A stretch of DNA of 64,000 nt from Paenibacillus graminis (GTDB taxonomy: Bacteria; Bacillota; Bacilli; Paenibacillales; Paenibacillaceae). Position numbers and translations under genes: made by a program. Shown one piece after another: positions 1-9,225 of this stretch; positions within the stretch are counted from its first letter, which is position 1, and every line of letters begins with the position of its first letter. The stretch covers positions 6,882,001-6,946,000 of the forward strand of contig NZ_CP009287.1 in assembly GCF_000758705.1 (NCBI RefSeq), written 5' to 3'. The notes under the pieces were generated by a model. It was not told the DNA's origin and did no database searches. It was given only the letters and a program-made list of their open reading frames with translations.

Positions 1-1136
1 AGCCCGCAAGGCACGCCGTTGATCACGAACATGCCGGTCAGCAGGTGAAGCTCCCCTTCCGGGGTTTGGATACGGGCCAGCTCAGCCCGCTTCTGATATA
101 CCGTCGGGAACAGCACGCTGCTGTCGAAGCCGTCCTCATCGGCAAGCTCCAGCGACCCGCTGTCATCGAAGATCCGCACCGAACCGCCTTCACGTCCGAA
201 GACGGACTTGGACACGAAGCTGCCGGAGAATACCGGCTTGTTGTAGGTTGGAAGAATGTAGCTGGCTATCGCCAGGCGTTCCTCCTCGCTGAAAAGCAGC
301 CCCAGCTCATACATCCCCCATACGGCGGCAATCAGCCCCTTGGACTGCAGCAGGATGCTGTGCGGACCGTTGAACAGCTGAAGCTGTCCGCTCTCAATAG
401 CATAGGCAAGCGCCTCTCCGCCATCGTCCACTGCCATCCATTCCTTCGGATAGAGGGCGAACATCCGCTTGATGATCCGGTCCTCCGCATCTCTGACCGT
501 TCCTTCGTCGATCCACAGATCCAGACAGTCGACGCAGCGGATATCCAGTCCGCTGTGCGCCACCAGCGCCTCAATCGTTCCGGAATCCTCCTGATGGGTT
601 CCGTAAGCGACACAAGCTGCCGTATCCGGCCTTTCGATGCTCCAGGCAGCGGCCAACCGTTCCTTCATCCCGTTATTCCGGCTTGGAATACCGGCTTGCC
701 CGCAAATCCACGGCGTAGCAATCGATGCTTCCACATAGCCGGTTGGTGTATCCGCATTCAGCTCCAGCAGCTTGATCGTGCCGTCGCCGGCTACGGCGAA
801 ATCGAATCTGGCGTACCGGCTGATCAGCCCCGGCTCCGGCAGCGGAGTGTCGTCCAGCATCTGCCACAGTACCGGAGGAATGCCCAGTAAATCATACAAA
901 TCATGCCGCCGGTGCAGATAGCGGACGGCCTTATCGAGAATGCCCCAGAGCTTAACGGAAGCATCTTCCAGCTCCTTATAAGTCTCGCCGCGCATCACGG
1001 CAACCGCATCGAGCCAGTACTCCTCATCTTCCAGGTCAGCCCAGGTAAATCCAAGCTTATGCAGCTGTTCTACACGGGGTGCCCGTTCCAGCCCCGACTG
1101 GTCAAGGTATTCAAAGACGCTGTCTGCAGGGCTCAT
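1..1136 (-). CDS. Glutathionylspermidine synthase-family ATP-grasp ligase, 3' end cut by window edge
   Basis: About 378 codons are present and the frame is still open at base 1, so only the C-terminal end is missing. The translation carries ELNADTPT at residues about 125-132, typical of the pre-ATP-grasp part of the GspS family, and KSVFGREGG near residue 310, the ATP/Mg-binding signature of the C-terminal ATP-grasp. Known members join a carboxylate of a peptide such as glutathione to a polyamine amine; Gram-positive homologues have no settled substrate. The ATG (1136-1134) overlaps the TGA of the upstream gene as ATGA, so translation is probably coupled to the Ser/Gly-rich membrane protein. 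Family call is firm; substrate is unknown. YgiC-type proteins are the closest functional analogue I can name. Confidence 0.85.
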   Translation of the reverse strand, partial: MSPADSVFEYLDQSGLERAPRVEQLHKLGFTWADLEDEEYWLDAVAVMRGETYKELEDASVKLWGILDKAVRYLHRRHDLYDLLGIPPVLWQMLDDTPLPEPGLISRYARFDFAVAGDGTIKLLELNADTPTGYVEASIATPWICGQAGIPSRNNGMKERLAAAWSIERPDTAACVAYGTHQEDSGTIEALVAHSGLDIRCVDCLDLWIDEGTVRDAEDRIIKRMFALYPKEWMAVDDGGEALAYAIESGQLQLFNGPHSILLQSKGLIAAVWGMYELGLLFSEEERLAIASYILPTYNKPVFSGSFVSKSVFGREGGSVRIFDDSGSLELADEDGFDSSVLFPTVYQKRAELARIQTPEGELHLLTGMFVINGVPCG

Positions 1137-1882
1137 CCGCCAAAACCGCTTTTGCCGGAGCCTGATCTTGAGACAGAGCCTGATTTGCCGCTGGAACTGC
1201 CGCTCTTGGACGAGCCCAGACCGCTGGATTTGCCGCCAACTCCGCCTGCCTTGCTCGAAGTGTTCCTTCTGGTGATCGACCCGGTGGACGAGGTGGAGGT
1301 ACGGGGCTTAACCACTGAACCGGCTACAGGCTTGTTCTGAAAGCTGCCGCTGTTATAGCTTGGTGCCTTGTACTTAGTCCGTGTGCCGCCATAATAAGTG
1401 GGGCGGTCGTTGTACCAGCCTCTTGATGAGTAAAATGAGCCGCTGTTGAACAGCATGTGATACAGCAGCAGATCGTCCCAGCCGAAGCCGGAATTATAGC
1501 CGCCATAATTGTTAATAACCGTTGTTCCGCCTGAGGTGACTACCCCTTGTCCTTCCTGCAGCACCTCTTTGGCATTTTCTTCCGGGTAAGGGATATTCCA
1601 GTCCACATTTTTGTCAAAATAAGCCTTAACTTCTTCGGTGGACCAGGATACCAGTGTCGGTTCCTCAGAACTGCCGCTTGCGGCGCCGGCTCCCCCCGGA
1701 ATAAATAAGGCATTGGCCAGCAGGGCAATGCCCAGCGACGTAGACAATACCCGGATCGGTTTGCCGTCCGGGGTGAATAGTCTGGATGCCGCTGATTCTT
1801 TCACTGGTTCTTTCACAGGTCCTTTCACTGGTTCTTTTGCCTGTTCATCTTGTGCCAATTTGAGATCCTCCTCTCCTGACAT
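1133..1882 (-). CDS. Ser/Gly-rich single-pass membrane protein of unknown function
   Basis: A 249-residue protein. The N-terminus (1-40) is charged and contains repeated EPVK units; one hydrophobic segment follows at about residues 45-68 (starting RVLSTSLGIALL), and the last 60 residues are almost only Ser, Gly and Lys. The middle contains a Tyr/Asn-rich stretch. The start ATG overlaps the preceding stop as TAATG and the stop overlaps the ligase start as ATGA, so it is the middle gene of a tightly coupled trio. The order, low-complexity membrane protein followed by GspS-like ligase, is reminiscent of the ygiB-ygiC pair of enterobacteria, but I do not see clear YgiB homology. An envelope role is inference from the context. 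Confidence 0.7.
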   Translation of the reverse strand: MSGEEDLKLAQDEQAKEPVKGPVKEPVKESAASRLFTPDGKPIRVLSTSLGIALLANALFIPGGAGAASGSSEEPTLVSWSTEEVKAYFDKNVDWNIPYPEENAKEVLQEGQGVVTSGGTTVINNYGGYNSGFGWDDLLLYHMLFNSGSFYSSRGWYNDRPTYYGGTRTKYKAPSYNSGSFQNKPVAGSVVKPRTSTSSTGSITRRNTSSKAGGVGGKSSGLGSSKSGSSSGKSGSVSRSGSGKSGFGG

Positions 1883-2124
1883 TATTCTTCTGTTCGCATA
1901 GGGACGAGCAGGAGCTCAAGCTTTCCCGCATCCACATTCAGCCGCCCTTCCACGGCTTCGTACTCCCGGCTGCCGACCACGATATAATTGACATGCTCCA
2001 GAGCCGCAATCATGTTCATGCTCCAGGTGCGCTCCTCAATGACACGCAGTTCGCCTTCCGGCATCTTTTCAAACAGAATGACATTCATCCCATTATCCAC
2101 TTTCTCCTCATCCTTCCTGATCAC
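1882..2124 (-). CDS. Small hypothetical protein in the ligase operon
   Basis: Up to 80 residues from a GTG at 2124, or 68 residues from an ATG at 2088 (MNVILFEKMPEG). No domain recognised; the sequence is soluble, acidic and beta-rich in look. The GTG start lies 2 bp after the MFS stop; an AGGAAGG stretch lies within the first codons and would rather suit a downstream start, so the start is uncertain. Its stop overlaps the next ATG. It belongs to the same transcription unit as the membrane protein and the ligase. Confidence 0.6.
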   Translation of the reverse strand: MIRKDEEKVDNGMNVILFEKMPEGELRVIEERTWSMNMIAALEHVNYIVVGSREYEAVEGRLNVDAGKLELLLVPMRTEE

Positions 2125-2126
2125 TA

Positions 2127-3476
2127 TTATGCTTCTGATACGCTCTTAGCGCCATTTCGTTTCAACTCCATCCCCCGGGAGCGCCGGTATAAAAGCACCA
2201 GGCTCAAGGAACACAGACTTACCGCAAGCAGGAGTCCATAGACATTCCGGTAAGCGCTCGATGGTGCCAGTGTCCGCTGGGCGTGCAGCAGCAATCCGCA
2301 TACGGCAACAGAGACCGACCCGCCGAAGAACTGGATCAGCTGCAGCAGCCCCATCCCTGACCCGATCCAGTTGCGCGGCAATATGCCAGAGGCCTCATTA
2401 TTCAGGGAAGCCATGGTTGCCGAAAAAGCCGGCGAGAAGCACAGATACCCGAACAAGAGCACGAGCGGGGATAGCTGCAGCCCCAGTGCAAAGACAGCCA
2501 TCACAGCGGCCAGCACCCCGTGGCCAATCAGCAGAAAACGCAAATTTCCGTACCGGTCAATCCAGCGGCCGACAAAACGGGTCAGAAATGCCGATAAAAT
2601 GGCACCGGGCGCAATAAACAGGCCGATCATCAGCGCAGATTGATGGAACAGATTGGACAGTGCAAGCGGCATCAGGAATAAATTACCCAGATTCAGCACC
2701 AAAATACTGAAGCCAATGGCTGTCAGCTTCAGATACCCGGGCATCTGGAGCAGCTTGGGATTAATAAAGGAGTCCCGGGCTTTGCGGAGATGGATGGCAT
2801 GAATCGCAAAGGACACGACACTCACCGCAAGCCATATGTAGGATTGGCTGGTTACAGCCACAAGCAGGCTCCCGGCATTGATAACCGTCAGCGCTGCTCC
2901 GTACAGATCAAAGGCCGCCGCCTTGGCCTGCTCCTTGGGCAGCAAATACAGCAGCACAGGCAGAACCAGCAGAACCAGACACGTAATGCCAAACAACCCG
3001 TTCCAGCCAAAATATTGGCTGATGAGACCGCCTGCGATCGGTCCCAGACCGAAAGCCATAGCACTTCCGACAGAGATCATGGCGATGGCGGCACCGCGTC
3101 TGGCCACGGGCACATACCGGCTCGCGAGCACCAGTCCAAGGCCAGCCATCACTCCGGCGCCGGCGGATTGCAGAATCCGCGTGATGAGCAGAACATTGAA
3201 GCTGTGCGCAAACAGCCCGGTTACTGAGGCCAGACCCAGCGTAGTCAGGCCAACCGTCAGCAGCCTGCGGAGGGGCACCAGATCGGACAGTCTGCTGTAG
3301 ATCACGGTAGACAAGGCATAACCGATAGAATAGCTGGAGATCACCCACGATCCCAGATCGGCGGAAATATGCAGGTCTTGAATAATTGTGGGCAGCGAGA
3401 CATTGAACATAGTGGTGTTCATCACAACGATAAAGAGGCAGAAGGTCCATAGCGGCATTACGACTTTGTCATTCAT
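2127..3476 (-). CDS. MFS drug exporter, 14 membrane segments (DHA2 type)
   Basis: About 449 residues with 14 predicted membrane segments by eye, the DHA2 layout of Tet(L)/LmrB-like proton-drug antiporters. Segment 5 carries GLGPIAGG, the antiporter motif C, and the loop between segments 2 and 3 has RLSDLVPLRRLL, a motif-A variant. I chose the ATG at 3476 because GGAG stands 5 bases ahead of it; an upstream ATG at 3509 would add 11 residues but lacks a binding site. It is immediately upstream of the small protein and the ligase trio with only 2 bp between, so the four genes may be co-transcribed. Substrate cannot be told from sequence. Confidence 0.85.
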   Translation of the reverse strand: MNDKVVMPLWTFCLFIVVMNTTMFNVSLPTIIQDLHISADLGSWVISSYSIGYALSTVIYSRLSDLVPLRRLLTVGLTTLGLASVTGLFAHSFNVLLITRILQSAGAGVMAGLGLVLASRYVPVARRGAAIAMISVGSAMAFGLGPIAGGLISQYFGWNGLFGITCLVLLVLPVLLYLLPKEQAKAAAFDLYGAALTVINAGSLLVAVTSQSYIWLAVSVVSFAIHAIHLRKARDSFINPKLLQMPGYLKLTAIGFSILVLNLGNLFLMPLALSNLFHQSALMIGLFIAPGAILSAFLTRFVGRWIDRYGNLRFLLIGHGVLAAVMAVFALGLQLSPLVLLFGYLCFSPAFSATMASLNNEASGILPRNWIGSGMGLLQLIQFFGGSVSVAVCGLLLHAQRTLAPSSAYRNVYGLLLAVSLCSLSLVLLYRRSRGMELKRNGAKSVSEA

Positions 3477-3555
3477 TCTTACTCCGTTCCTATCTATATT
3501 ATCTGTCATGGCTCCACTAAATTCTATGCTCTTGCAATATTATTGGCAATATATT

Positions 3556-4680
3556 CTACAACACTTTCTGGACCCAGCTGTCTATAAGGCTGCCGGGATG
3601 GACGCCAAGCTCGCTATGCAGCAGGGCCTTATATTTCTCGTAGTGTTTCCTGAATCCGATAAAATCACCCAGGTCGGCATAACTCCGCAGAACCAGCCGG
3701 CAAATATCCTCCGAATACGGATCAATCTCCTGCAGGGAAATCAGGCGGGCCAATGCCTCACGCGGCCGGGCCGAACCCAGTTCATATTCGGCAGACCGAA
3801 GAGCCATCTGCACATAGGCGGTCTGCAGCTCCTTGCGCTTTGGCTCAGCCCAGTCGTAGTGATGCTCGGCCAGATAATCCCCCCGGTACAGGGATAGTAC
3901 CTTGTCCCGGCTGGCCCATTCCTGATCGGTCTCCACAGGAGTTCCGCGCCAGCCCCGCACGAATTCCTCCACATCAAAAGACACATTCTTATAGGTTAGA
4001 CGGTAACGTTCCTGCGAGAACTCGACAAGCACGTCCATGCCCCAAGTCTTCAGCAGTTTACGGATATGATAGACTGTCGTATGCAGATTGGTTACCGCCT
4101 TCTCCGGCCTGAAGTCGGGCCAGACCAGATCCACAATGGTATCCTTGAGCATCCATTGTCCGCGATTATGGAGCAGCAGGGCAAATACCTGCTGCGCTTT
4201 GCTGGTCCGCCACTGCAGCTTCTTTCCGGGTTCGCTGGTGTCCAGAAATTCCAGCCGCTTGAAGCCGAGAATGGAGAGGGCCCGCTCTTCTGTAGCGGAC
4301 TCTGCCTCCCTCGCGGACTGCTTCTCACGGCTCTCCAGCCGCTCCAAAGTTTTGCCTAACCGCTGGGAGGTGACCGGCTTCAGCAGATAATCAATCGCGT
4401 TCAGTTCAAAAGCCTCAATAGCATACTCGCTGTAGGCTGTAATGTAGACGACACGGATGCTGCGGTCCAGAACCGCGATATGCTCCGCAGCCTCAAGCCC
4501 GTTCATCTCCGGCATGCCAATATCGAGAAAGACAATGTCGGCCCGCTCTTGCTGCAAGTGCTGCAGGCCCAGCCGTGCCGAAGTATACTTTCCGCTGATC
4601 TCCAGCCGTCCATCCTTGGCCAGCAGACGTTCAAGGTGCTGAAGCGCAGGCTTCTCATCATCGATCAATATTGCCTTCAT
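3556..4680 (-). CDS. Response regulator with receiver, winged-helix and BTAD (SARP-like) domains
   Basis: A 374-residue protein. The receiver occupies residues 1-120: acidic pair D7/D8, phospho-acceptor D53 (FLDIGMPEMNG), T81 and K101 (LLKPVT) are all intact. Residues about 150-235 form an OmpR/SARP winged helix (NLHTTVYHIRKLLKTWGMD), and residues about 245-374 a bacterial transcriptional activation domain (FDVEEFVRGW onwards). The receiver-SARP combination is common in Paenibacillus and related bacilli. It follows the large sensor kinase by 23 bp on the same strand and is its obvious partner. AGAGGTGA lies 9 bases before the ATG. Target genes are unknown. Confidence 0.88.
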   Translation of the reverse strand: MKAILIDDEKPALQHLERLLAKDGRLEISGKYTSARLGLQHLQQERADIVFLDIGMPEMNGLEAAEHIAVLDRSIRVVYITAYSEYAIEAFELNAIDYLLKPVTSQRLGKTLERLESREKQSAREAESATEERALSILGFKRLEFLDTSEPGKKLQWRTSKAQQVFALLLHNRGQWMLKDTIVDLVWPDFRPEKAVTNLHTTVYHIRKLLKTWGMDVLVEFSQERYRLTYKNVSFDVEEFVRGWRGTPVETDQEWASRDKVLSLYRGDYLAEHHYDWAEPKRKELQTAYVQMALRSAEYELGSARPREALARLISLQEIDPYSEDICRLVLRSYADLGDFIGFRKHYEKYKALLHSELGVHPGSLIDSWVQKVL

Positions 4681-4703
4681 GGACCAGACTCACCTCTTGT
4701 TTC

Positions 4704-7700
4704 CTATTCTCGGATTGCTCCCGCTCTCGGTATGGTATAAGAAATCGTCGTTCCCTGGCCCGGCTCGCTTATGACAGACAGACCTGCTCCGTACATTTTA
4801 AGCAGCCGGCGCTGTATGTTGCGGAGGCCGATGCCGCCTTCGGTCCGCTCTTCCGACAGTATCTCAGCGATCCGCTCCTGCGGCATGCCGATGCCATCAT
4901 CCGTTACGGCAACAGCCAGATGCAGGGGAAGCTCCCTGATCGACAGGGTTACGGTACCGCCGGATTCCTTCTGCATCAGGCCGTGGTTCACGGCATTCTC
5001 TACAATCGGTTGAATGGAGAGCGGCGGCACCAGCGCCATCGTATCCTGCGGCAGATCAAATACAATGTTGAGACGGTCATCAAAACGTGCCTTTTCCAGG
5101 GCCAGGTACGATCTTACCAGCTCCAGCTCTTTCTCGATCGGCACGGTCTGTCCGCGGTTCTGAAAGTCGAAGCTGCTGCGCAGATACTGGCTCAGATCCA
5201 AGAGCAGCTCCGTTGCCATATCAGGATCATCGGGGCACACCGAGATAATGGCATTGAGCGCATTGTACAGAAAATGCGGTTTGATCTGGGCCTGCAAAAA
5301 GGCGATTTCCGTCTGTACCGAGGTGCGGATGGATTTGCGCATATCCAGCAGCGTACGCACACGCGCCCTGAATTCACGAAGCTCTACCGGTGTACTCAGG
5401 TAATCATTCGCGCCCGCCTCAAAGGCAGCCTGGATGTCTTCCGGCCGGTTGCTGGCTGTAAGCACCAGAATGGGCAGCTCCGAGAGGACAAACCGTTCAC
5501 GAATCGCCTTGCATAATACAAAGCCGGACATACCGGGCATGACCCAACCGGTAATAATCAGATCCAGCTCAGGAAAGTCCCGCATTTGCAAAAGAGCATC
5601 GGGACCGCTCTCCGCTGTGATGACCGTATGATTCTCCAGCCGCAGCGCATTGGCCAGCACCTGGCGGTTGACGGGATCGTTATCCACGATCAGGATGAAG
5701 CAGCATTCTTCTCTGCTACGGAGATCGGGCAGCCCGCCTGCCATTTCCATAGCCGCAGCAGATTCCCATCCCGTAGGCCCCAGAACCTCCTGCTCCGCAA
5801 AGGCTGCCTTTTCCTGTAATATCGGCAGTGTAAAGGTAAATTCCGAACCTTTCCCGGGGGTAGACTGCACTTCAATGCTTCCGCCGTTCAGCTCCACCAG
5901 CTTCTGGGTAATGCCGAGGCCCAGACCGAGCTCATGATAGGTTTTTTTGGCATCCGTGGCCTTTGGATCATAGGCATCAAAGATCGTTCCCAGGCGCTCA
6001 GGCGCAATTCCCTGTCCGGTATCCGCCACGATGACGGCCACATACTCTTCTTTAACCTTGGCACAGAGTGTTATCACACCTTCATGGGTATGGTTCACAG
6101 CATTTGCCAACAAGTTGAACAGAATCTGCGATAGTCGTTCCTCGTCCGTCTCCAACAGCGGCAGAAGCTCCGGCAGCTCCAGCCTGAACTCCAGGCCCCT
6201 TCTTGCAGATATATGGCTGGTTACCTCCATAACAGAGGACGCAACCATACGCAAATCCACTGCCTGCCGCTTTAGAAACAAATCCCCGTGGTTCAGCTTG
6301 GCGAAATCCGACATGTCGCTGATTAACGAGCCCAGGCGTTTCCCCGTCGAAACCATCATGGACAACTGTTCTTTCTGCCGGTCGTTCATGGCTCCCGAGG
6401 CGCCGTCAGCCAGTGTCTGGGCCATATTCACAATGCCCTGCAGCGGCTTGCGCAGCTCATATGAGGTATCCGCCATGAAATCGTCCTTCAGGCCATCCAG
6501 GGTAACCAAACGGCGGGACAACTGCTCTACCTCAAGAAACGAGGCCTTGTATTTGCGGGTCATCACAATGGCCTGAACAAACCCGAACAGGATGATTTCA
6601 TAAGAAATCACATTATAGCTGAGGTGCATACTGGATAAGCTAATCAGATAATACAGGATCACCACGCTCAGACTCTCAATACTGACCATCATGAGAAACA
6701 TATTTTTGGGATGATGCATGGTGCCCTTGACCATGACATAGAGCACGAAGCCGATGGTAACAGAACCCCAGGTGAGCAGCATAACCTCCAGGAAGCTGAA
6801 ATAATAGGCGGGAACGAAGGCGGCGATTGCCAGCAGCAGGAAAGTAATGAACTTGGAAGCCCTCATCACAGCCTGGGGCATTGGATAATTAATAGAGTTG
6901 GCCACATACCGGAGCAGATAATAATAAACCAGTGTTGAAGAGACCAGCTGCAGCTTTAGTACGATTTCATAAGGCAGACCCGGCAGGCCGCTTGCAATCA
7001 GCTTTTCTCCGTGGGTCAAAATATACACGAATGCCGACATGCAGAACAGGCCCAGATAGAGTGTAATTCCCCGGCCTTCCCTGACTCTGGAGAACATCAG
7101 CAGAAAGACGGATAGAATGAAAAAGCCGCACAGCGCCGCTCCATCCGCAATCAAAGCAAACTCCCGGTGCTTCAGAATGGCGGCCTGATCTCCAATAATG
7201 ACCGGCTGGATAATCCCGCCCGAAGAGTAGCTGTAATTGGACACTTGCACTATAATCTCCAGCCTGTCCCCCGTGACAGCGGCAAAGCCCGTATAAGGAA
7301 TGTTATTCTGCTTGCCAGCGGAAGCAGACTTGGACGGAATACCGCTGTTTCCAATTTCCTGACCGTTCATAAACACTTTGCTTGCTGTACGGATATTGCT
7401 TGTTCTAAGGCCGTAAACGACGGTTTCTCCCGGCTTGATCAAGGCCTGCATCCGGTATGTGGCGTAGCCTTTAGCCGTACTTTTGCCGCTTGCAGAAATA
7501 TAATCATTCCATTTATCCGGTACATTGATCATCGCGGAGGCAGCAGGCGGAGGCCCATCCCCCGGCTGAAAATCCCCGGGGCCAAGCAGCATATTGCGGT
7601 AAAGCTCCCACTCCCCGTTAAGCTTGACCAGACCATCCGATCCAAAGTTCCAATCGCGTAAATCCATGAGTCCATGCCGCAAAACCGGCTTATTCTGTGC

Positions 7701-7787
7701 ATCCGTTATCATTTGAATGGTCGAGAACAGCGGAAGAATGAGAACCAGCAGCAGGCTGCCTGCAATACTTAGCCAATATTTCTTCAT
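4704..7787 (-). CDS. Membrane hybrid sensor kinase with degenerate first core and receiver plus LytS-type C-terminal kinase
   Basis: About 1027 residues. N-terminal signal anchor, an extracellular jelly-roll-like sensor (about 30-200), seven membrane segments (about 205-405; 7TMR-DISM style), a HisKA/HATPase core (about 430-660), a receiver (about 690-815) and a second histidine kinase of the LytS type (about 830-1025). In the first core the phospho-acceptor is Tyr443 (TSYELRKPL instead of SHELRTPL). In the receiver the acceptor Asp is Gly747 (LIITGWVMPG), the acidic pair is VDND, and the conserved Lys is Thr799. The LytS His838 (KPHFLYN) and both ATP-binding lids look intact. The ATG at 7787 has GGGAGGGGAGAGAGG directly upstream and is preferred over the start 30 bases earlier. 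Likely phosphorylates the SARP regulator encoded 23 bp downstream. Confidence 0.88.
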   Translation of the reverse strand: MKKYWLSIAGSLLLVLILPLFSTIQMITDAQNKPVLRHGLMDLRDWNFGSDGLVKLNGEWELYRNMLLGPGDFQPGDGPPPAASAMINVPDKWNDYISASGKSTAKGYATYRMQALIKPGETVVYGLRTSNIRTASKVFMNGQEIGNSGIPSKSASAGKQNNIPYTGFAAVTGDRLEIIVQVSNYSYSSGGIIQPVIIGDQAAILKHREFALIADGAALCGFFILSVFLLMFSRVREGRGITLYLGLFCMSAFVYILTHGEKLIASGLPGLPYEIVLKLQLVSSTLVYYYLLRYVANSINYPMPQAVMRASKFITFLLLAIAAFVPAYYFSFLEVMLLTWGSVTIGFVLYVMVKGTMHHPKNMFLMMVSIESLSVVILYYLISLSSMHLSYNVISYEIILFGFVQAIVMTRKYKASFLEVEQLSRRLVTLDGLKDDFMADTSYELRKPLQGIVNMAQTLADGASGAMNDRQKEQLSMMVSTGKRLGSLISDMSDFAKLNHGDLFLKRQAVDLRMVASSVMEVTSHISARRGLEFRLELPELLPLLETDEERLSQILFNLLANAVNHTHEGVITLCAKVKEEYVAVIVADTGQGIAPERLGTIFDAYDPKATDAKKTYHELGLGLGITQKLVELNGGSIEVQSTPGKGSEFTFTLPILQEKAAFAEQEVLGPTGWESAAAMEMAGGLPDLRSREECCFILIVDNDPVNRQVLANALRLENHTVITAESGPDALLQMRDFPELDLIITGWVMPGMSGFVLCKAIRERFVLSELPILVLTASNRPEDIQAAFEAGANDYLSTPVELREFRARVRTLLDMRKSIRTSVQTEIAFLQAQIKPHFLYNALNAIISVCPDDPDMATELLLDLSQYLRSSFDFQNRGQTVPIEKELELVRSYLALEKARFDDRLNIVFDLPQDTMALVPPLSIQPIVENAVNHGLMQKESGGTVTLSIRELPLHLAVAVTDDGIGMPQERIAEILSEERTEGGIGLRNIQRRLLKMYGAGLSVISEPGQGTTISYTIPRAGAIRE

Positions 7788-7848
7788 CCTCTCTCCCCTC
7801 CCATCCGCGATTAGCAAATTATACCGTGGAACACTTTAATAGATAAAG

Positions 7849-7885
7849 CAAAAAAAGCCGATTCCAATTATATTTCGGAATCGGC
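7849..7885 (-). terminator. Rho-independent terminator after pbuX
   Basis: On the minus strand GCCGATTCC and GGAATCGGC form a 9-bp stem with an 11-base loop, followed by eight T residues. It ends the xpt-pbuX transcript. Confidence 0.9.
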
Positions 7886-7920
7886 AGATGGACTTTTTAG
7901 CGTTCAGGACTTGCAATATT

Positions 7921-9225
7921 TTACTTCGCTTGGACTTCGGGTACTGCGGCAGCCGGGGCTGCATTCTCCTGTGTTCTGGAGAGGAAGATATTCAGGATAA
8001 TGGCAGTCAGCGAGCCGGAGACGATTCCATTCTGGAGCAGCATTCTGGCGAATTCAGGCAGCTGGTCGAACATGGAGGGCAGCACTGCCGACCCCAGCCC
8101 CACAGCGATACTGCAAGCCGCAATCAGCAGGTTGCCGTCCTTGCGCAGGTCGACCTCAGAGAGAATCGACATCCCGGACGCAGCCACCGAACCGAACATA
8201 ACAATCATCGCGCCGCCAAGTACGGCATTTGGCACTACGGTCGTCAGCGCCGCCAGCTTGGGCAGCAGCCCAAGCACGACCATAATTCCGCCTGCCGCAA
8301 AAATAACATTACGTGTCTTGACGCGGGTCAGCGACAGCAGGCCGACATTCTGGGAGAACGCCGTATACGGGAAAGCGTTGAACAGACCGCCCAGCATGAT
8401 CGCAAGCCCTTCAGAGCGCAGGCCGTTCACGACTTGTTTCTGCTCCACCTGCTGGTCCGTAGCCTTGCCTACAGCAAAATACACACCCGTTGATTCCACC
8501 ATAGAGACGATGTTGACGATAATCATGGTGAAGATGGCGGTAATGCTGAATTCAGGCCACCCGAAATAGAACGGCCGGGCAATGCTGACCCATGAGGCGC
8601 TGCCCACGGTAGAGAAATGGACGATACCCATTGCATAACCGATCACAGTTCCGGCCACAAGTCCGACCAGGACCGATACCGAGCGCAGGAAGCCGGTTGT
8701 GAACCGGTTCACGGCCAGAATCACAAGCAGCGTGATGAGGCCCAGCAGCAGATTGCGCGGTGCTCCGAAATCGGCGCTGCCCTGGCCTCCGGCCACATTG
8801 TTCATGGCTACCGGAATCAATGACAAGCCGATGATCGTAACAACAGAGCCGGTAACGATTGTAGGGAAGAACTTCAGCAGCTTCCCGTAAACCGGGGCTG
8901 CCAGAACGACGAACAGGCCGGAGATAATGATCGCGCCGTAGGCTGTGGCCAGATTAGAGCCCGAAGCGATGGCGATGATCGGGCTGACTGCAGTAAACGT
9001 ACAGCCCAGCACAACCGGCAGCCCGCTGCCGAAATGCTTGCTGCTGATAATCTGCAGCAGGGTAGCAAGGCCGCAGGTGAACAGATCCGCCGCGATCAGG
9101 TAAGCCATTTGCGTTCCGCTTAGATTCAGCGCCCCTCCGACAACAAGCGGCACAATGACCGCTCCGGCATACATCGCCAGCACATGCTGCAGCCCGAGAG
9201 CAAATATTTTCTGTTTGCTTAACAT
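7921..9225 (-). CDS. pbuX: Xanthine permease (NCS2 family)
   Basis: A 434-residue polytopic protein of the nucleobase-cation symporter 2 family, taking up xanthine with protons. The N-terminus (GLQHVLAMYAGAVIVPLVVG), the segment-3 region GCTFTAVSP and the later SQNVGLLSLTRVKTR and GGAMIVMFGSV match PbuX-type transporters. Its ATG (preceded by AAGGAGAG) overlaps the 3' end of xpt by 7 bases, so the two are one operon, controlled by the tandem riboswitch upstream of xpt. Length and motif order are normal; the exact substrate preference (xanthine rather than uracil) is inferred from the xpt linkage. Confidence 0.93.
   Translation of the reverse strand: MLSKQKIFALGLQHVLAMYAGAVIVPLVVGGALNLSGTQMAYLIAADLFTCGLATLLQIISSKHFGSGLPVVLGCTFTAVSPIIAIASGSNLATAYGAIIISGLFVVLAAPVYGKLLKFFPTIVTGSVVTIIGLSLIPVAMNNVAGGQGSADFGAPRNLLLGLITLLVILAVNRFTTGFLRSVSVLVGLVAGTVIGYAMGIVHFSTVGSASWVSIARPFYFGWPEFSITAIFTMIIVNIVSMVESTGVYFAVGKATDQQVEQKQVVNGLRSEGLAIMLGGLFNAFPYTAFSQNVGLLSLTRVKTRNVIFAAGGIMVVLGLLPKLAALTTVVPNAVLGGAMIVMFGSVAASGMSILSEVDLRKDGNLLIAACSIAVGLGSAVLPSMFDQLPEFARMLLQNGIVSGSLTAIILNIFLSRTQENAAPAAAVPEVQAK

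Noticed and set aside
45..890. Long plus-strand frame (281 residues) at the window start
   Set aside because: It is antisense to the GspS-family ligase, whose motifs are unmistakable on the minus strand; no ribosome site or family signature in the plus frame.
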